Shown one piece after another: positions 23,871 to 33,279 of a DNA stretch of 64,000 nt. Source of the DNA: Arthrobacter celericrescens (GTDB taxonomy: Bacteria > Actinomycetota > Actinomycetes > Actinomycetales > Micrococcaceae). Under the pieces are notes generated by a model. It ran no database searches, was not told the origin of the DNA, and saw only the letters and a program-made list of their open reading frames with translations. Positions within the stretch are counted from its first letter, which is position 1. Every line of letters starts with the position of its first letter. The DNA lies in the NCBI RefSeq assembly GCF_003614925.1, contig NZ_QYLP01000023.1:58137-122136 (forward strand), written 5' to 3'. Made by a program: the position numbers and the translations under genes.

Positions 23871-25253
23871 TCAGAATGGCGGCGGCTTTTTGGCGGCGTC
23901 ATTGGTGTGGGTCGCCGGTATGGGTGGGTGATCCGTGTGGCGACGTCCGGCGGGGCTGGTCCATTCGAGGACTCCTGCCCCGGTCTGTCGGAGCTTCCAC
24001 CGGGAGTGATGCTTGAGCACGTGGTGGCGCCGGCAGAGTCCGGCAAGGTTGTCGGTTTCCGTGGCCCCGCCGAGGGCGGCGTCGTGAGTGTGGTCCAGAT
24101 CCAGTTTGCGGGCCTTGATCCCGCAGCCCGGGAAGCGGCATCTGGTGTCCCGGGCTGTAAGAAGCCGTTTGAGGTCTTCGCCGGGCCGGTACCTGTCCAC
24201 GGCCAGCACGGCTCCCGTGATCGGATCGGTGAGGACCCTGTTCCACGCGGCGGCTTGGCCGGCGAGGATCCTGGCGGTAGCGGGGTCGATGGGGTGGCGG
24301 CCGTCAAGCTCCGCCGGGACCTGGGCAGTGTTATCCGCGCCCGGCGTGCCTGCGGCTCGGTCAGCTTCTCCATCAATCAAGGTCAGCACAGGCACAGTGA
24401 CATCCACTCGGGCGGTGATTGCTGCGAGAAGACCGTCCGGGGTGTCGTGCGCGGCCGGGGCGCCGCGGAGCAGCAGCTCTGAGAGGAGATCCGCGCGGAG
24501 TTGATCGGTAGTGCGCTGATCAGTAGTGCGCTGATCAAGACCACCGGAGGCCTGGTTTGCGCTGGCTTCGGCGTGCGCTTTGGCCATCTGGGTGAGGCGG
24601 TCGTGGATACCGTAGGCCACGGCTGCGGGCAGGACCGCGGCGAGTTCGGCCATGCCGTCGGGCAGGGGCGTGACCCAGACACGGCGGTCCTCGCAGGCGC
24701 GTTCGTGTCGCGTTTCCAATAGTTCGGGCTGGGCTTTTTCTGCTTCCCGGACGGCCAGGCGCCGCACACGGCTGGGAGCCTGCTGCTCGGCGCAGGGGAC
24801 CACGATGGACTCGTACCGGGCCAAGGATTCGGGGTCTTCCAGCGCCGTACCGGCGTCTTGGATCACCCGGGCGTGCGCCAGGCTGATCCGACCGGCCGCG
24901 AGAGCACCGAACGTGGTCGGGAAACGGTCCAGCAGCTCCACGGCCTGGCCCATCTGCCGCTGGATGGTGCGGTCGTTCGCGCGGGTTGCCGTGGCGATCT
25001 CGGCCGCCACCGCCCGCTGCGCGAGCTCTGCCGCATCCCACCGCAGCGAGCCCGCGCCTGGTGAGGTGGCGTCGTCGTCGTTCATCGCCTCCGCGAGCCG
25101 GGACGCCAGGGCGAGCGTGTACTCCCGCATAGCCTGCATACTTGCGATGGATTGCTCGAGGGACTCGAGCGTGGAGACCAGACCGTCGAGCACCAGCAAA
25201 GGATCAACCGCGGCTGGCTGCGCCCTTCCGTTCAGACTGCTGGTGATCTCCAT
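23871..25253 (-). CDS. HNH endonuclease with DUF222 (13E12 repeat family)
   Basis: A 460-aa protein. The N-terminal DUF222 region has RWDAAELAQRAVAAEIATAT, RTIQRQMGQAVELLDRFPTT and AGRISLAHARVIQDAG. The C-terminal HNH domain has TRCRFPGCGIKARKLDLDHT, then LGGATETDNLAGLCRRHHVL-KH. This is the 13E12-type family, present in many copies in actinobacterial genomes and possibly mobile in origin; cellular function is unknown. A short in-frame triplication (RTTDQ-RTTDQ) occurs in the middle, at about 24505-24540. Confidence 0.88.
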   Translation of the reverse strand: MEITSSLNGRAQPAAVDPLLVLDGLVSTLESLEQSIASMQAMREYTLALASRLAEAMNDDDATSPGAGSLRWDAAELAQRAVAAEIATATRANDRTIQRQMGQAVELLDRFPTTFGALAAGRISLAHARVIQDAGTALEDPESLARYESIVVPCAEQQAPSRVRRLAVREAEKAQPELLETRHERACEDRRVWVTPLPDGMAELAAVLPAAVAYGIHDRLTQMAKAHAEASANQASGGLDQRTTDQRTTDQLRADLLSELLLRGAPAAHDTPDGLLAAITARVDVTVPVLTLIDGEADRAAGTPGADNTAQVPAELDGRHPIDPATARILAGQAAAWNRVLTDPITGAVLAVDRYRPGEDLKRLLTARDTRCRFPGCGIKARKLDLDHTHDAALGGATETDNLAGLCRRHHVLKHHSRWKLRQTGAGVLEWTSPAGRRHTDHPPIPATHTNDAAKKPPPF

Positions 25254-25288
25254 GAATCCATCACATCATCGACCACTGACATTCTTGG

Positions 25289-25885
25289 CTACAACCCCGC
25301 CAACACCGCCGCCGCTGCCTCGCGGTACTGCCGCCTCGCGGCGTCGTCCGAGAAGACGCTCTGCACCATGTACCCCTGGACCAGCCCGACGGCGGCCGGC
25401 GCCACCCGCGCTCCCTCCGCCAGGGCCTCCTTCTCCCCTAGCCCGCGGGACTGCCGGAACCAGGCCGCGAAGTAGGCAGCGAAATGCCCGCTGACCTCGG
25501 AGATCAGACCACGGGCGGTCTCCTTGAGCTCTGATGAATGGATCGCCTCGCCCCACACCTGCACGGCAATGTCGGGGAAGAAGCCATCGCGCGGCATCTG
25601 CGCCAGGAACTCCGGAATGGCAACACTCGGAGCCGGCACTTTGTCGAGCGCCAGGAAGCCGTCCAGTACCGCGATCTTCGCGTTCAGCACCCGCCGCCCG
25701 ACGTCGACCGTGAGCTGTTCCTTGCTGCGGTAGTACACGTACACGGCGCCTGCGGACAGGCCGGCCTCCGCGATGATGTCCGCCATCGACGTCGATGCGA
25801 ACCCCTTGCGCGCCACGCAGCTGAGCGCGGCGTCGAGGATCCGCTGCCGCTGCTTTTCGCGGTGCGCCTCACTGACCTTCGGCAT
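25289..25885 (-). CDS. TetR-family transcriptional regulator
   Basis: A 198-aa repressor. The HTH is REKQRQRILDAALSCVARKG, then FASTSMADIIAEAGLSAGAV and YVYYRSKEQLTVDVGRRVL, a standard TetR N-terminus. The C-terminal ligand domain (GFFPDIAVQVWGEAIHSSEL...) resembles regulators of membrane transport systems. The start at 25885 has AAGGAG upstream. It is divergent from a membrane-protein gene, with two operator-like sites in the 112-bp gap, so it most likely represses that gene and itself. Confidence 0.87.
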   Translation of the reverse strand: MPKVSEAHREKQRQRILDAALSCVARKGFASTSMADIIAEAGLSAGAVYVYYRSKEQLTVDVGRRVLNAKIAVLDGFLALDKVPAPSVAIPEFLAQMPRDGFFPDIAVQVWGEAIHSSELKETARGLISEVSGHFAAYFAAWFRQSRGLGEKEALAEGARVAPAAVGLVQGYMVQSVFSDDAARRQYREAAAAVLAGL

Positions 25886-25921
25886 GGCACTCCTTCGTCC
25901 CGTCCGCCGGGCATTAAAAAC

Positions 25922-25976
25922 GAATAATCGTTCTTGACAGTCTACCTGCCTCGAGGAAAATAGAGAACGAACATTC
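25922..25976. promoter_or_regulatory. TetR operators around a sigma-70-like promoter
   Basis: GAATAATCGTTC (25922-25933) and GAACGAACATTC (25965-25976) are inverted variants of GAACGANNATTC. TTGACA (25934-25939) lies directly after the first and an AT-rich -10 (about 25957-25962) just before the second, so bound repressor would block the promoter of the membrane gene. Confidence 0.6.
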
Positions 25977-25997
25977 TTTTTATTGAAGGAGCCCGTC

Positions 25998-27146
25998 ATG
26001 GCTACCGCCGCCCCAGCGCACAAGGCACCCCGCACCGGCTGGCCGCAGGCGCTCCGCATCGCTGTCCTCGCCGCCGTCGCCGTGTGCATCATCCTGCTCG
26101 CCTTCTCCTGGCCGAGCGTAACGGCCAAGCCGCAACACCTGCCGGTCGCCGTCGTCGGTTCCGCCGAACAGGTCGAGCAGCTCACGGCCAGGGCACCGGA
26201 GGGCATGCTGGATGTCCGGACGGTCGGCAGCCGGGACGAGGCCGTCACCGCCATCAAGGACCGGGACGTGTACGGCGCCGTGGTGCTTCCCGCGAGCCAA
26301 GGAGCAGGCGCGCCCGAAATCCTGACGGCCAGCGCCGCAAGCCCGGCCGCCAGCGCGGCGTTGAGCCAGCTGGGGATCGGGCTGCAGCAGCAGATCGACA
26401 AGCAGGCCATCGCGGCATTGACCGACGCAGTCACGCAGATGCAGGCAAAGATCGCCGCCGCCCAACGGGCCGCCCAGGGCGGCGCCCAGCAAGGTACCGG
26501 AGCCAAACCGCCAGCGAACCAGGCGCCGCCTACCCAACAAGCAGCAGCGAGTGTCCCCACCGTGTTGGTGACCGACGTCGTGCCTCTCTCCGCCGATGAC
26601 CCGCGCGGCACCGGGCTCGCCGTCGCCGGTCTTCCGCTCACCATGGGCGGCATGGTGGGCGGCATCCTGATCTCGCTGCTGATCTCCGGCGCGTGGCAGC
26701 GGCTGGGTGCGGTGGTCGCCTACGGCGTGACCGGCGGCCTGGGCCTGGTGGGCATCCTGCAGGGCTGGTTCCACATCCTCCAGGGCGACTTCTGGGCGAA
26801 CAGCGCCGCCGTCGGGCTGGGCATCGCCGCGACGGCCGCGATCATCACGGGCCTGTCCTCGCTCATCGGCCGCGCCGGCATCGCGGTGGGCGCCGTAGTC
26901 ACCATGTTCATCGGCAACCCTCTGGCCTCGCTCACCCAGCCGAGGGAATTCCTCCCGGCCCCATGGGGTGACGTAGGCCAGTGGTTCGTGCCCGGCGCCT
27001 CCGGCACGCTCCTGCGGGACCTGTCCTACTTCCCGGATGCCGCCGCGCTCTTCCCCTGGCTGGTCCTCGGTGGGTGGGCCGTGGCTGGAGTGCTGCTCAT
27101 CGTCACCGGGCACTTCCGCGACCAGGCAGCGGTCGCGGAGGCATAG
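25998..27146 (+). CDS. membrane protein of YhgE/Pip-DUF3533/ABC-2-like type
   Basis: A 382-aa protein. An N-terminal transmembrane segment (IAVLAAVAVCIILLAFSWP) is followed by an extracytoplasmic domain (LPVAVVGSAEQVEQLTARAP, DVRTVGSRDEAVTAIKDRDV, YGAVVLPAS). A Gln/Pro/Ala-rich linker (GAQQGTGAKPPANQAPPTQQ) leads to five or six C-terminal segments ending near VAGVLLIVTGHF. The layout matches ABC-2/YhgE-type permeases without an ATPase partner nearby. The start at 25998 has GAAGGAG; it is under TetR control. Export or phage-receptor-like roles are known in the wider family, but the substrate is unknown here. Confidence 0.75.
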   Translation: MATAAPAHKAPRTGWPQALRIAVLAAVAVCIILLAFSWPSVTAKPQHLPVAVVGSAEQVEQLTARAPEGMLDVRTVGSRDEAVTAIKDRDVYGAVVLPASQGAGAPEILTASAASPAASAALSQLGIGLQQQIDKQAIAALTDAVTQMQAKIAAAQRAAQGGAQQGTGAKPPANQAPPTQQAAASVPTVLVTDVVPLSADDPRGTGLAVAGLPLTMGGMVGGILISLLISGAWQRLGAVVAYGVTGGLGLVGILQGWFHILQGDFWANSAAVGLGIAATAAIITGLSSLIGRAGIAVGAVVTMFIGNPLASLTQPREFLPAPWGDVGQWFVPGASGTLLRDLSYFPDAAALFPWLVLGGWAVAGVLLIVTGHFRDQAAVAEA

Positions 27147-27165
27147 CGGCCCGGAGACAAAACAA

Positions 27166-27199
27166 ACGGCGCGCCTCCCCTAAAGGGGAGGCGCGCCGT
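27166..27199 (-). terminator. strong intrinsic terminator of der operon
   Basis: A perfect 15-bp stem (27166-27180 with 27185-27199) around TAAA. On the minus strand it is followed by TTTGTTTTGTC, giving a good U-tract for der; on the plus strand it ends the membrane gene less well. Confidence 0.9.
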
Positions 27200-27218
27200 C
27201 GTGCGCTAAGCGACGAAG

Positions 27219-28769
27219 CTAGCGCTTCTTTCCGCGCTTCTCGCGCACGCGCATGCTGACCTCGATGGGCGTGCCCTCGAAGCCGAACGTCTCGCGCAGG
27301 CGGCGGGTGATGAAGCGGCGGTATCCGGGGTCCAGGAAGCCGGTGGTGAACAGCACGAACTTCGGCGGGCGGCTGGAGGCCTGGGTGCCGAAGAGGATGC
27401 GCGGCTGCTTGCCGCCGCGGACCGGGTGCGGGTGCGCGGCCACGAGCTCGCCGAGGAAGGCGTTCAGGCGGCCGGTGGGAATGCGGCGGTCCCAGCTCTC
27501 CAGCGCCTTGTCCAGCGCGGGCACCAGGCGGTCCTTGTGCCAGCCGGTCTTGGCGGAGATGTTGACGCGCGGCGCCCACTCCACGTGCGCCAGGTCCTGC
27601 TCGATTTCGCGCTCCAGGTAGCGGCGGCGTTCGTCGTCCAGCAGGTCCCACTTGTTGAACGCGAGGACCAGCGCGCGGCCGGACTCGATGGCCAGCTGCA
27701 GGATGCGGACGTCCTGCTCGCTGAGCACCTCGTCCACGGCGAGGAGCACGACGGCGACCTCCGCCTTTTCGAGCGCGGCCTGCGTGCGCAGGGAGGCGTA
27801 GAAGTCCGCGCCCTGTGCCATGTGCTGGCGGCGGCGGATGCCTGCCGTGTCCACGAAGCGCCAGGTGCGGTCGCCGAGTTCGATGAATTCGTCCACGGGG
27901 TCGCGGGTGGTGCCGGCGAGGTTGTCGACGACGACGCGTTCGGTGCCCGCGAGCTTGTTCAGCAGGGAGGACTTGCCCACGTTCGGGCGGCCGATCAGCG
28001 CGATGCGGCGGGGTCCGCCGGAGCGGTCGATGCTTTCCACCTGGGAGAACTCGGGAAGGGTGTCGATGACCTTGTCCAGGAGGTCGGCCACGCCGCGTCC
28101 GTGCAGTGCGGACACCGGGTACGGTTCGCCGAAGCCCAAGGCCCACAGCACGGCCGAGTCGGCTTCCTGGACGAAGTCGTCCACCTTGTTCGCCACCAGG
28201 ATGACCGGCTTCTTGGACTTGCGCAGCATCTTCATGACGCCTTCGTCCGTGGCCGTGGCGCCCACGGCGGAGTCCACTACGAACAGCACGGCGTCAGCCA
28301 GCTCCACGGCCATTTCGGCCTGCTCGGCCACGCGGGCGTGGATGCCTTTGGCGTCGTGCTCCCAGCCGCCGGTGTCCACGAGGGTGAAGTTCTTGCCGTT
28401 CCAGCGCGCCGAGTACATGACGCGGTCGCGGGTAACGCCGGGGACGTCTTCGACGACGGCCTCGCGGCGGCCGAGGATGCGGTTCACGAGGGTGGACTTG
28501 CCGACGTTCGGGCGGCCGATGATGGCCAGGACCGGGTCCAGCTGGAGCGGGCCTTCCTCGCCTTCGTCACCGTAGAGGCCGTCAAGGAGGGCGGCGTCGT
28601 CCTCATCGAGCTCGTAGTCTTCCAGGCCGGCCCGGAGGGAGGCGGCGCGGAGGTCTGCTTCCTCGTCGTCCAGGGCGGCGAGGTTCTCAGCCACCTGGTC
28701 GGTGCCGGTGGGCGTGTATTCGTCGTCGCCGGCTCCGTGGAGTCCGGATTTATGAGTCGTATCGCTCAT
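27219..28769 (-). CDS. der: ribosome-assembly GTPase Der (EngA)
   Basis: A 516-aa protein with two consecutive GTPase domains (G1 motifs GRPNVGKST at 85-93 and GRPNVGKSS near 260; NKVD and NKWD for G4) and a C-terminal KH-like domain ([20 protein letters not shown]). Der acts in 50S subunit maturation. The first 80 residues are an acidic low-complexity extension ([20 protein letters not shown]), common in actinobacteria and absent from E. coli Der. The start at 28769 overlaps the acyltransferase stop (ATGA). Last gene of the parA-scpAB-rluB-tyrA-cmk-acyltransferase-der run. Confidence 0.97.
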   Translation of the reverse strand: MSDTTHKSGLHGAGDDEYTPTGTDQVAENLAALDDEEADLRAASLRAGLEDYELDEDDAALLDGLYGDEGEEGPLQLDPVLAIIGRPNVGKSTLVNRILGRREAVVEDVPGVTRDRVMYSARWNGKNFTLVDTGGWEHDAKGIHARVAEQAEMAVELADAVLFVVDSAVGATATDEGVMKMLRKSKKPVILVANKVDDFVQEADSAVLWALGFGEPYPVSALHGRGVADLLDKVIDTLPEFSQVESIDRSGGPRRIALIGRPNVGKSSLLNKLAGTERVVVDNLAGTTRDPVDEFIELGDRTWRFVDTAGIRRRQHMAQGADFYASLRTQAALEKAEVAVVLLAVDEVLSEQDVRILQLAIESGRALVLAFNKWDLLDDERRRYLEREIEQDLAHVEWAPRVNISAKTGWHKDRLVPALDKALESWDRRIPTGRLNAFLGELVAAHPHPVRGGKQPRILFGTQASSRPPKFVLFTTGFLDPGYRRFITRRLRETFGFEGTPIEVSMRVREKRGKKR

Positions 28770-29470
28770 TGCACTTTCCTTAGTGGTGGTATGTGGGGCA
28801 ATGCCTGTCCTGTGATTGCCACGCTCTCCCGGACATGTCCGGCCAGCGCGGCCTGGATTTCGGCGGCCGCCCTGTCCATTGAAACACGCCCGGACTCGCC
28901 GGCCCGGCGGCTCACGCACAGCGGAGCACCGAAGCTGACGGACAGGCGGCGGCGCAGCCGCGGGATCGAATCGAGGTGTTCCCCGCCGCGCCGGGTGCCG
29001 AGGATCGCGACCGGCACCACGGTGGCTCCGGTGGCCAGCGCGAGCCAGGCGACGCCGCTGGCGATGCTTTCGGCGGAGCCGCTCCCCCGGGTTCCTTCAG
29101 GCAGGATCCCGACGCAACGGCCGGCGTCGAGCAGTCCCTTGCCGGCCTGCAGGGCGGCGCGGTCGCCGGAGCGGTCCACCGGGATCTGCCCGGAGGCCCG
29201 CAGCACGCGGCCCAGGAAACCCGCGAACATCTCCTTCTTGACCAGGATGTGCATGGGCCGCGGGGCCGCGCCGAACATCACCGGCCCGTCCAGGAAGCTG
29301 AGGTGGTTTCCGGCGAAGATCACGGGACCTGCCTTGGGGACGTTGGAATGTCCGCGCACGCTGGTCTTGTACAACACGTGGTCCAGCAGGAATCCGACCG
29401 GCCGGCTCCACAGCATGGTCCAGCGAGCCGGGACGCCCGCCGGGACGCGCTGCCCGGTAAGCTCAGTCAC
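28766..29470 (-). CDS. 1-acyl-sn-glycerol-3-phosphate acyltransferase (PlsC family)
   Basis: A 234-aa acyltransferase with the HxxxxD motif in [16 protein letters not shown] and the substrate-binding block [16 protein letters not shown]. It transfers an acyl chain to lysophosphatidate or a related acceptor at the inner membrane face. The GTG start at 29470 lies within the end of cmk (8-nt overlap GTGACTGA); its stop overlaps der (ATGA). The placement cmk-acyltransferase-der is common in actinobacteria, so it is probably co-transcribed with them. Confidence 0.9.
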   Translation of the reverse strand: MTELTGQRVPAGVPARWTMLWSRPVGFLLDHVLYKTSVRGHSNVPKAGPVIFAGNHLSFLDGPVMFGAAPRPMHILVKKEMFAGFLGRVLRASGQIPVDRSGDRAALQAGKGLLDAGRCVGILPEGTRGSGSAESIASGVAWLALATGATVVPVAILGTRRGGEHLDSIPRLRRRLSVSFGAPLCVSRRAGESGRVSMDRAAAEIQAALAGHVRESVAITGQALPHIPPLRKVQ

Positions 29471-30176
29471 CGTAAATGACCTTGGCCACGATCTCCAGCG
29501 CCGTGTCTACCGTCTGCTCGAAGTCCAGGTCCGAGGAGTCCAGGGTGACCACGCCGTCGGCGGCGCGGGTGAAGTTCACCACGGCGGAGTCCTTCGCGTC
29601 CCGGTGGATCACCTGGGCGGCGAGCTCTTCCTTGCTCTGCGTGCCGCCGAGCTGGATGCCGCGGCGGCGGAGCCTGGCTTCCTCGCTGGCGGTCAGCAGC
29701 ATGCGGATTTCGGCGTTGGGCGCGACGACGGTGGTGATGTCCCGGCCTTCGACCACCATGCGGTGGTGGTGCTGGTCGATCAGCTCGCGCTGGCGGCGGA
29801 TCAGTTCGTTGCGGGCGCCGAGAGTGGTGGCGACGGCGCTGACCGAGGAGGAGATCCGCGGTTCGCGGATGTCCTCTGTGATGTCGACGCCGGCCACCAC
29901 CACGTACTCGTGGTTGGGGCTGGTGCTCTGCTCGAGCGGCAGGTCCTCCGCGGCCTGCTCGACGGCGGCACCGTCGTTCAGGTCCACGCCGGTCTTCAGG
30001 CAGTACCAGGTAAGCGCCCGGTACATCGCGCCGGTGTCCAGGTAGGCGAGCTTGAGGCGGCGCGCCACTTCCTTGCTCACGCTGGACTTGCCGGAGCCGG
30101 AGGGGCCGTCGATGGCGACCACCAGCGGCTTGCCGGGGCGGACAACGGTTTCGGGGCCAAAGAGTTCACGTGTCAT
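29463..30176 (-). CDS. cmk: cytidylate kinase
   Basis: A 237-aa NMP kinase. The P-loop is AIDGPSGSGKSSVSKEVA, the CMP-binding region has YLDTGAMYRALTWYCL, and the lid region is VVEGRDITTVVAPNAEIRML then LTASEEARLRRRG. It phosphorylates CMP and dCMP. The start MTRELFG at 30176 overlaps the tyrA stop by one base (TAATG); the six residues upstream in the open frame would lie within tyrA. It is followed by the acyltransferase with an 8-nt overlap. Confidence 0.96.
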   Translation of the reverse strand: MTRELFGPETVVRPGKPLVVAIDGPSGSGKSSVSKEVARRLKLAYLDTGAMYRALTWYCLKTGVDLNDGAAVEQAAEDLPLEQSTSPNHEYVVVAGVDITEDIREPRISSSVSAVATTLGARNELIRRQRELIDQHHHRMVVEGRDITTVVAPNAEIRMLLTASEEARLRRRGIQLGGTQSKEELAAQVIHRDAKDSAVVNFTRAADGVVTLDSSDLDFEQTVDTALEIVAKVIYGD

Positions 30177-31291
30177 TACTGCAGTACCCGCCATCCACGG
30201 TCGCTGAGGGCTTCAATAAGGAGGTCATGCTTGTTCGGCAACACCGATAGTTCCACCATGCCGACGTTCTGCCCGGACGAGTGGTCCAGCCGGAGGTCTT
30301 CGACGTTGACGCCGATCTCGCCGATTTCGGTCAGCAGCTGCGCGATCTGTCCGGGCTTGTCATCCACCAGGACGGTCAGCCAAGAATAGGCCTGAGGCGG
30401 TCCGCCGTGCTTGCCCGGAACGCGGGCCTGCCCGGCATTGCCTTCACTCATCAGCTGGGCCAGGTCCAGGCGGGCGCCCGGGGCCAGCGGATCCTCGAGG
30501 GTGCCGATCAGCCTGTTCAGGTCCTCGCGGACGCCGTAGAGGATCTCCACGATCTTGCCGGCGTTGCTGCCCAGGATCTGCACCCAAAGGGTGGGGTCGC
30601 TGGCGGCGATGCGGGTGGTGTCGCGCAGCCCGTTGCCCGCCAGGGACAAGGCGTGCAGCGGGGTTCCCTGCAGGCGGCTGGCCAGCAGCGAGGACATCAC
30701 CTGGGGCAGGTGCGAAACCAGGGCCACGGCTTCGTCGTGCTCCTCGGCGCTGAACTGGGTGACGATCGCGCCCAGGTCACCCGCCAGGGAACGCGCCGTC
30801 TGCAAGGCGTCGCCGCTGCTTTCGGCGGACGGGCACAGGACCCACGGCATCGAGGTGAACAGCTCGCCGCGGGCGGCCACCGGGCCGGACTTTTCGCGGC
30901 CGGCCATCGGGTGCGTGCCCACGTAGCGGGACAGGTCCACGCCGCGGCTGCGCAGCTCGGCCTGGATGCCTGCCTTCACGCTGGCGATGTCCACCACCAC
31001 GGCGCCGGGGTACTCGCCCAAGGCGCGTTCGACGACGTCGGCCGTCACGTCAGGCGGCGCGGCCACCACCACGAGCTGGGGGCCGCCGTCGTGCGCTGCC
31101 AGTTCACCCAGGGGCCGGCCGGCCCCGATGTCTACCGCAACAGCCTGGTTGGTGGGCGACGGGTCGGAAAGGAACACCGGCACGCCGCGGCCGCGAAGGC
31201 CCAGGCCGATGCTGGCGCCGAGCAGCCCGGTGCCGAAGATGACCACCGGCCCGTCCAGGTGCCCGCGGCCGTGCGTATGGAATGCCGACAT
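30176..31291 (-). CDS. tyrA: prephenate dehydrogenase with ACT domain
   Basis: A 371-aa enzyme of tyrosine synthesis. The N-terminal Rossmann motif is VVIFGTGLLGASIGLGLRGR. The prephenate-binding site has YVGTHPMAGREKSGPVAARG and SAEEHDEAVALVSHLPQVMS. A C-terminal ACT domain (LTVLVDDKPGQIAQLLTEIG, then EIGVNVEDLRLDHS) probably mediates feedback by tyrosine. It lies between rluB (3-nt gap upstream) and cmk, as in many actinobacteria. Confidence 0.95.
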   Translation of the reverse strand: MSAFHTHGRGHLDGPVVIFGTGLLGASIGLGLRGRGVPVFLSDPSPTNQAVAVDIGAGRPLGELAAHDGGPQLVVVAAPPDVTADVVERALGEYPGAVVVDIASVKAGIQAELRSRGVDLSRYVGTHPMAGREKSGPVAARGELFTSMPWVLCPSAESSGDALQTARSLAGDLGAIVTQFSAEEHDEAVALVSHLPQVMSSLLASRLQGTPLHALSLAGNGLRDTTRIAASDPTLWVQILGSNAGKIVEILYGVREDLNRLIGTLEDPLAPGARLDLAQLMSEGNAGQARVPGKHGGPPQAYSWLTVLVDDKPGQIAQLLTEIGEIGVNVEDLRLDHSSGQNVGMVELSVLPNKHDLLIEALSDRGWRVLQ

Positions 31292-31294
31292 GCC

Positions 31295-32506
31295 TTAGAG
31301 CCCCACCGAGGACAGGAGGTGGCCGATTTCCTGCCTGCCGAGGTTGCGGATGCTGCCCTGGCGCTGGTCGCCCAGGCCGATGGGACCGATCTTGACGCGC
31401 ACCAGGCGCTGCACGGGGAAGCCGACGGCGTCGAACATGCGGCGCACGATGCGGTTCTTGCCCGAATGCAGCACGACCTCGATCAGCACGTAGCCGGGGG
31501 TGGAGTCCACCAGGCGGAAGGAGTCGACGGCGGCGATGCCGTCCTCGAGCTCCACGCCGGCCTTCAGCTTGGCGCCGACGCCATGCGGGAACGGTGCGCG
31601 CACCTGCACCAGGTAGGTCTTGGGCACCTCGTAGGAGGGGTGGGTCAGGCGGTTGGCGAGTTCGCCGTCGTTGGTCAGCAGAAGCAGGCCCTCGGTGGCG
31701 ACGTCGAGGCGTCCCACGTGGAACAGGCGTTCGCCGCGGGTCTTGCTGCTCTTGAGGAAGTCGCTGATGCAGGGGCGGCCTTCGGGGTCTTCCATGGTGG
31801 ACACGACGCCCTTGGGCTTGTTGAAGACCATGTAGAGCAGGTTCTCGTCCAGCTGGATGCGGATCCCGTCAACGTGGATCACGGCGGTCTTGGGGTCCAC
31901 GCGCATGCCGAGCTCGGTGGTGACCTGGCCGTTGACCTCGACGCGGCCTTCGAGGATCAGTTCCTCGCACACGCGGCGAGATGCCACGCCGGCCTGGGCC
32001 ATGACCTTCTGCAGGCGCACGCCGTCGGCGTCGTGCTGCTCGGACTGCGGGACGTTGCTCCGGGCGCCGCGCGGCTTGCGTACGGGGCCGAGGTTCTGGC
32101 CGAAGCGTTCGCCGCCGAAGGCGCGTGCGCCGGACTGCTTGGCGGGCTTCGGCTTGGGCTTCAGCGCACCGGGGGTGCCAGGGGCCTTGCCGTAACCGGG
32201 CTTGTTGGAGCCGGGCTTGCGGGGTGCCTTGCCGGCGGGGTTCTTGCCTGCGGGCGCACCGGCGGCGTTGGCGGCCTTGCGCTTGCCGAAATCGGCCGCC
32301 GTGGTGGGATTGTCCGGGTCGAACGGGCGGTCCTCGCGGGGACGGGACGGCCTGGACGGGCCGCCCTGGAAGCTGCGCTTGCCGGCTCCCGCCTGGCTTC
32401 CGCCGAAGCCTGCTCCGCCGCGGCCTGCGTTGCCGCGGCTGCTGCCGAAACCGCTGTTGCGTCCCGAACTGTTACGTGGTGAACCCTGGCGTCCCGCCTG
32501 TGTCAT
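31295..32506 (-). CDS. rluB: 23S rRNA pseudouridine synthase RluB-type with long basic N-terminus
   Basis: A 403-aa protein. The first ~150 residues are Gly/Arg/Pro/Lys-rich and low-complexity (SSRGNAGRGGAGFGGSQAG, KKPGSNKPGYG-like). An S4 domain follows (VRLQKVMAQAGVASRRVCEE, LILEGRVEVNGQ). The pseudouridine synthase core has the catalytic Asp in HVGRLDVATEGLLLLTND and later KTYLVQVRAPFPHG. The basic tail may help RNA binding. The start at 32506 follows AAAGGACGG. It matches the Rv1711 position in the scpA-scpB-rluB order. Confidence 0.92.
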   Translation of the reverse strand: MTQAGRQGSPRNSSGRNSGFGSSRGNAGRGGAGFGGSQAGAGKRSFQGGPSRPSRPREDRPFDPDNPTTAADFGKRKAANAAGAPAGKNPAGKAPRKPGSNKPGYGKAPGTPGALKPKPKPAKQSGARAFGGERFGQNLGPVRKPRGARSNVPQSEQHDADGVRLQKVMAQAGVASRRVCEELILEGRVEVNGQVTTELGMRVDPKTAVIHVDGIRIQLDENLLYMVFNKPKGVVSTMEDPEGRPCISDFLKSSKTRGERLFHVGRLDVATEGLLLLTNDGELANRLTHPSYEVPKTYLVQVRAPFPHGVGAKLKAGVELEDGIAAVDSFRLVDSTPGYVLIEVVLHSGKNRIVRRMFDAVGFPVQRLVRVKIGPIGLGDQRQGSIRNLGRQEIGHLLSSVGL

Positions 32507-32613
32507 GACCCGTCCTTTTGTTATGGGCCGGCTTTTCTGGTGCCGGCCGGGCAGATTGGCTCTGCCCACTGTGTTTAATTCTGCCTTGCGTGTGTTTGGT
32601 CCCGCCAGCGCAC

Positions 32614-33279
32614 TTACATGCGCTCGGCGTCGAAGAATTCCTCGATGCCTTCGAGACCCGGGAGGTGCGGCGAGATGGGCGGCAGCTCCTCAAGGGAGGC
32701 AATGCCCATCCGTTCCAGGAAATAGGAGGTACTCCGGTAGAGGAGCGCCCCCGATTCGGGATCGGTGCCGGCTTCCTCGACCAGGCCGCGCTGGACCAAG
32801 GTCCGCACCACCGAGTCGACGTTTACGCCGCGGATGGCCGACACCCTGGCGCGGGAGACCGGCTGCCGGTACGCGATGACCGCCATGGTTTCCAGTGCCG
32901 CCTGGGTCAGCCGCGCCGTCTGCCCGTCAAGGACGAACTTCCCCACGACATCGGAAAATTCGGGCCGTGAGTAGATCCGCCACCCGCCGGCGACGTTCCG
33001 CAACTCAAAACCCCGGGGTGCTCTGCTGGCGCCTGCGTCAGCAGGTGAACCGCCAGCATCCGTGCCCGGGGCCTTAACAGTATAGCCGTTGTAGTCCTGC
33101 TGCAGTTCCGCCAGCAGTTCGTCGACGACGGCGGTGCCAAGTCCCAGCCCCGCGGCCAGTTCCTCGGTGGTGGCGGGCTGGTCGATCACCATGAGCACCG
33201 CTTCCAGGGCTGCGCGCGCCCCGCCGGGGCGTTCGCCGAGGGCGGCGAGCCCGGCGACGGCGTCCTCGTAGTCACTCAT
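32614..33279 (-). CDS. scpB: segregation and condensation protein ScpB
   Basis: A 221-aa winged-helix protein of the SMC-ScpAB condensin complex. Motifs: ARAALEAVLMVIDQPATTEE, GFELRNVAGGWRIYSRPEF, LTQAALETMAVIAYRQPVSR and IRGVNVDSVVRTLVQRGLVE. A short Gly/Ala/Pro insert (GTDAGGSPADAGASRAPRG) separates parts of the first domain. The start at 33279 overlaps the scpA stop (ATGA). Followed by rluB after a 107-nt gap. Confidence 0.96.
   Translation of the reverse strand: MSDYEDAVAGLAALGERPGGARAALEAVLMVIDQPATTEELAAGLGLGTAVVDELLAELQQDYNGYTVKAPGTDAGGSPADAGASRAPRGFELRNVAGGWRIYSRPEFSDVVGKFVLDGQTARLTQAALETMAVIAYRQPVSRARVSAIRGVNVDSVVRTLVQRGLVEEAGTDPESGALLYRSTSYFLERMGIASLEELPPISPHLPGLEGIEEFFDAERM

Noticed and set aside
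23871..25253. HNH gene as the phage terminase-associated endonuclease of the element
   Set aside because: It lies outside the att sites and has the DUF222 domain of the chromosomal 13E12 family.
27426..30389. A 987-codon plus-strand frame opposite der, acyltransferase and cmk
   Set aside because: Shadow of conserved genes on the other strand.
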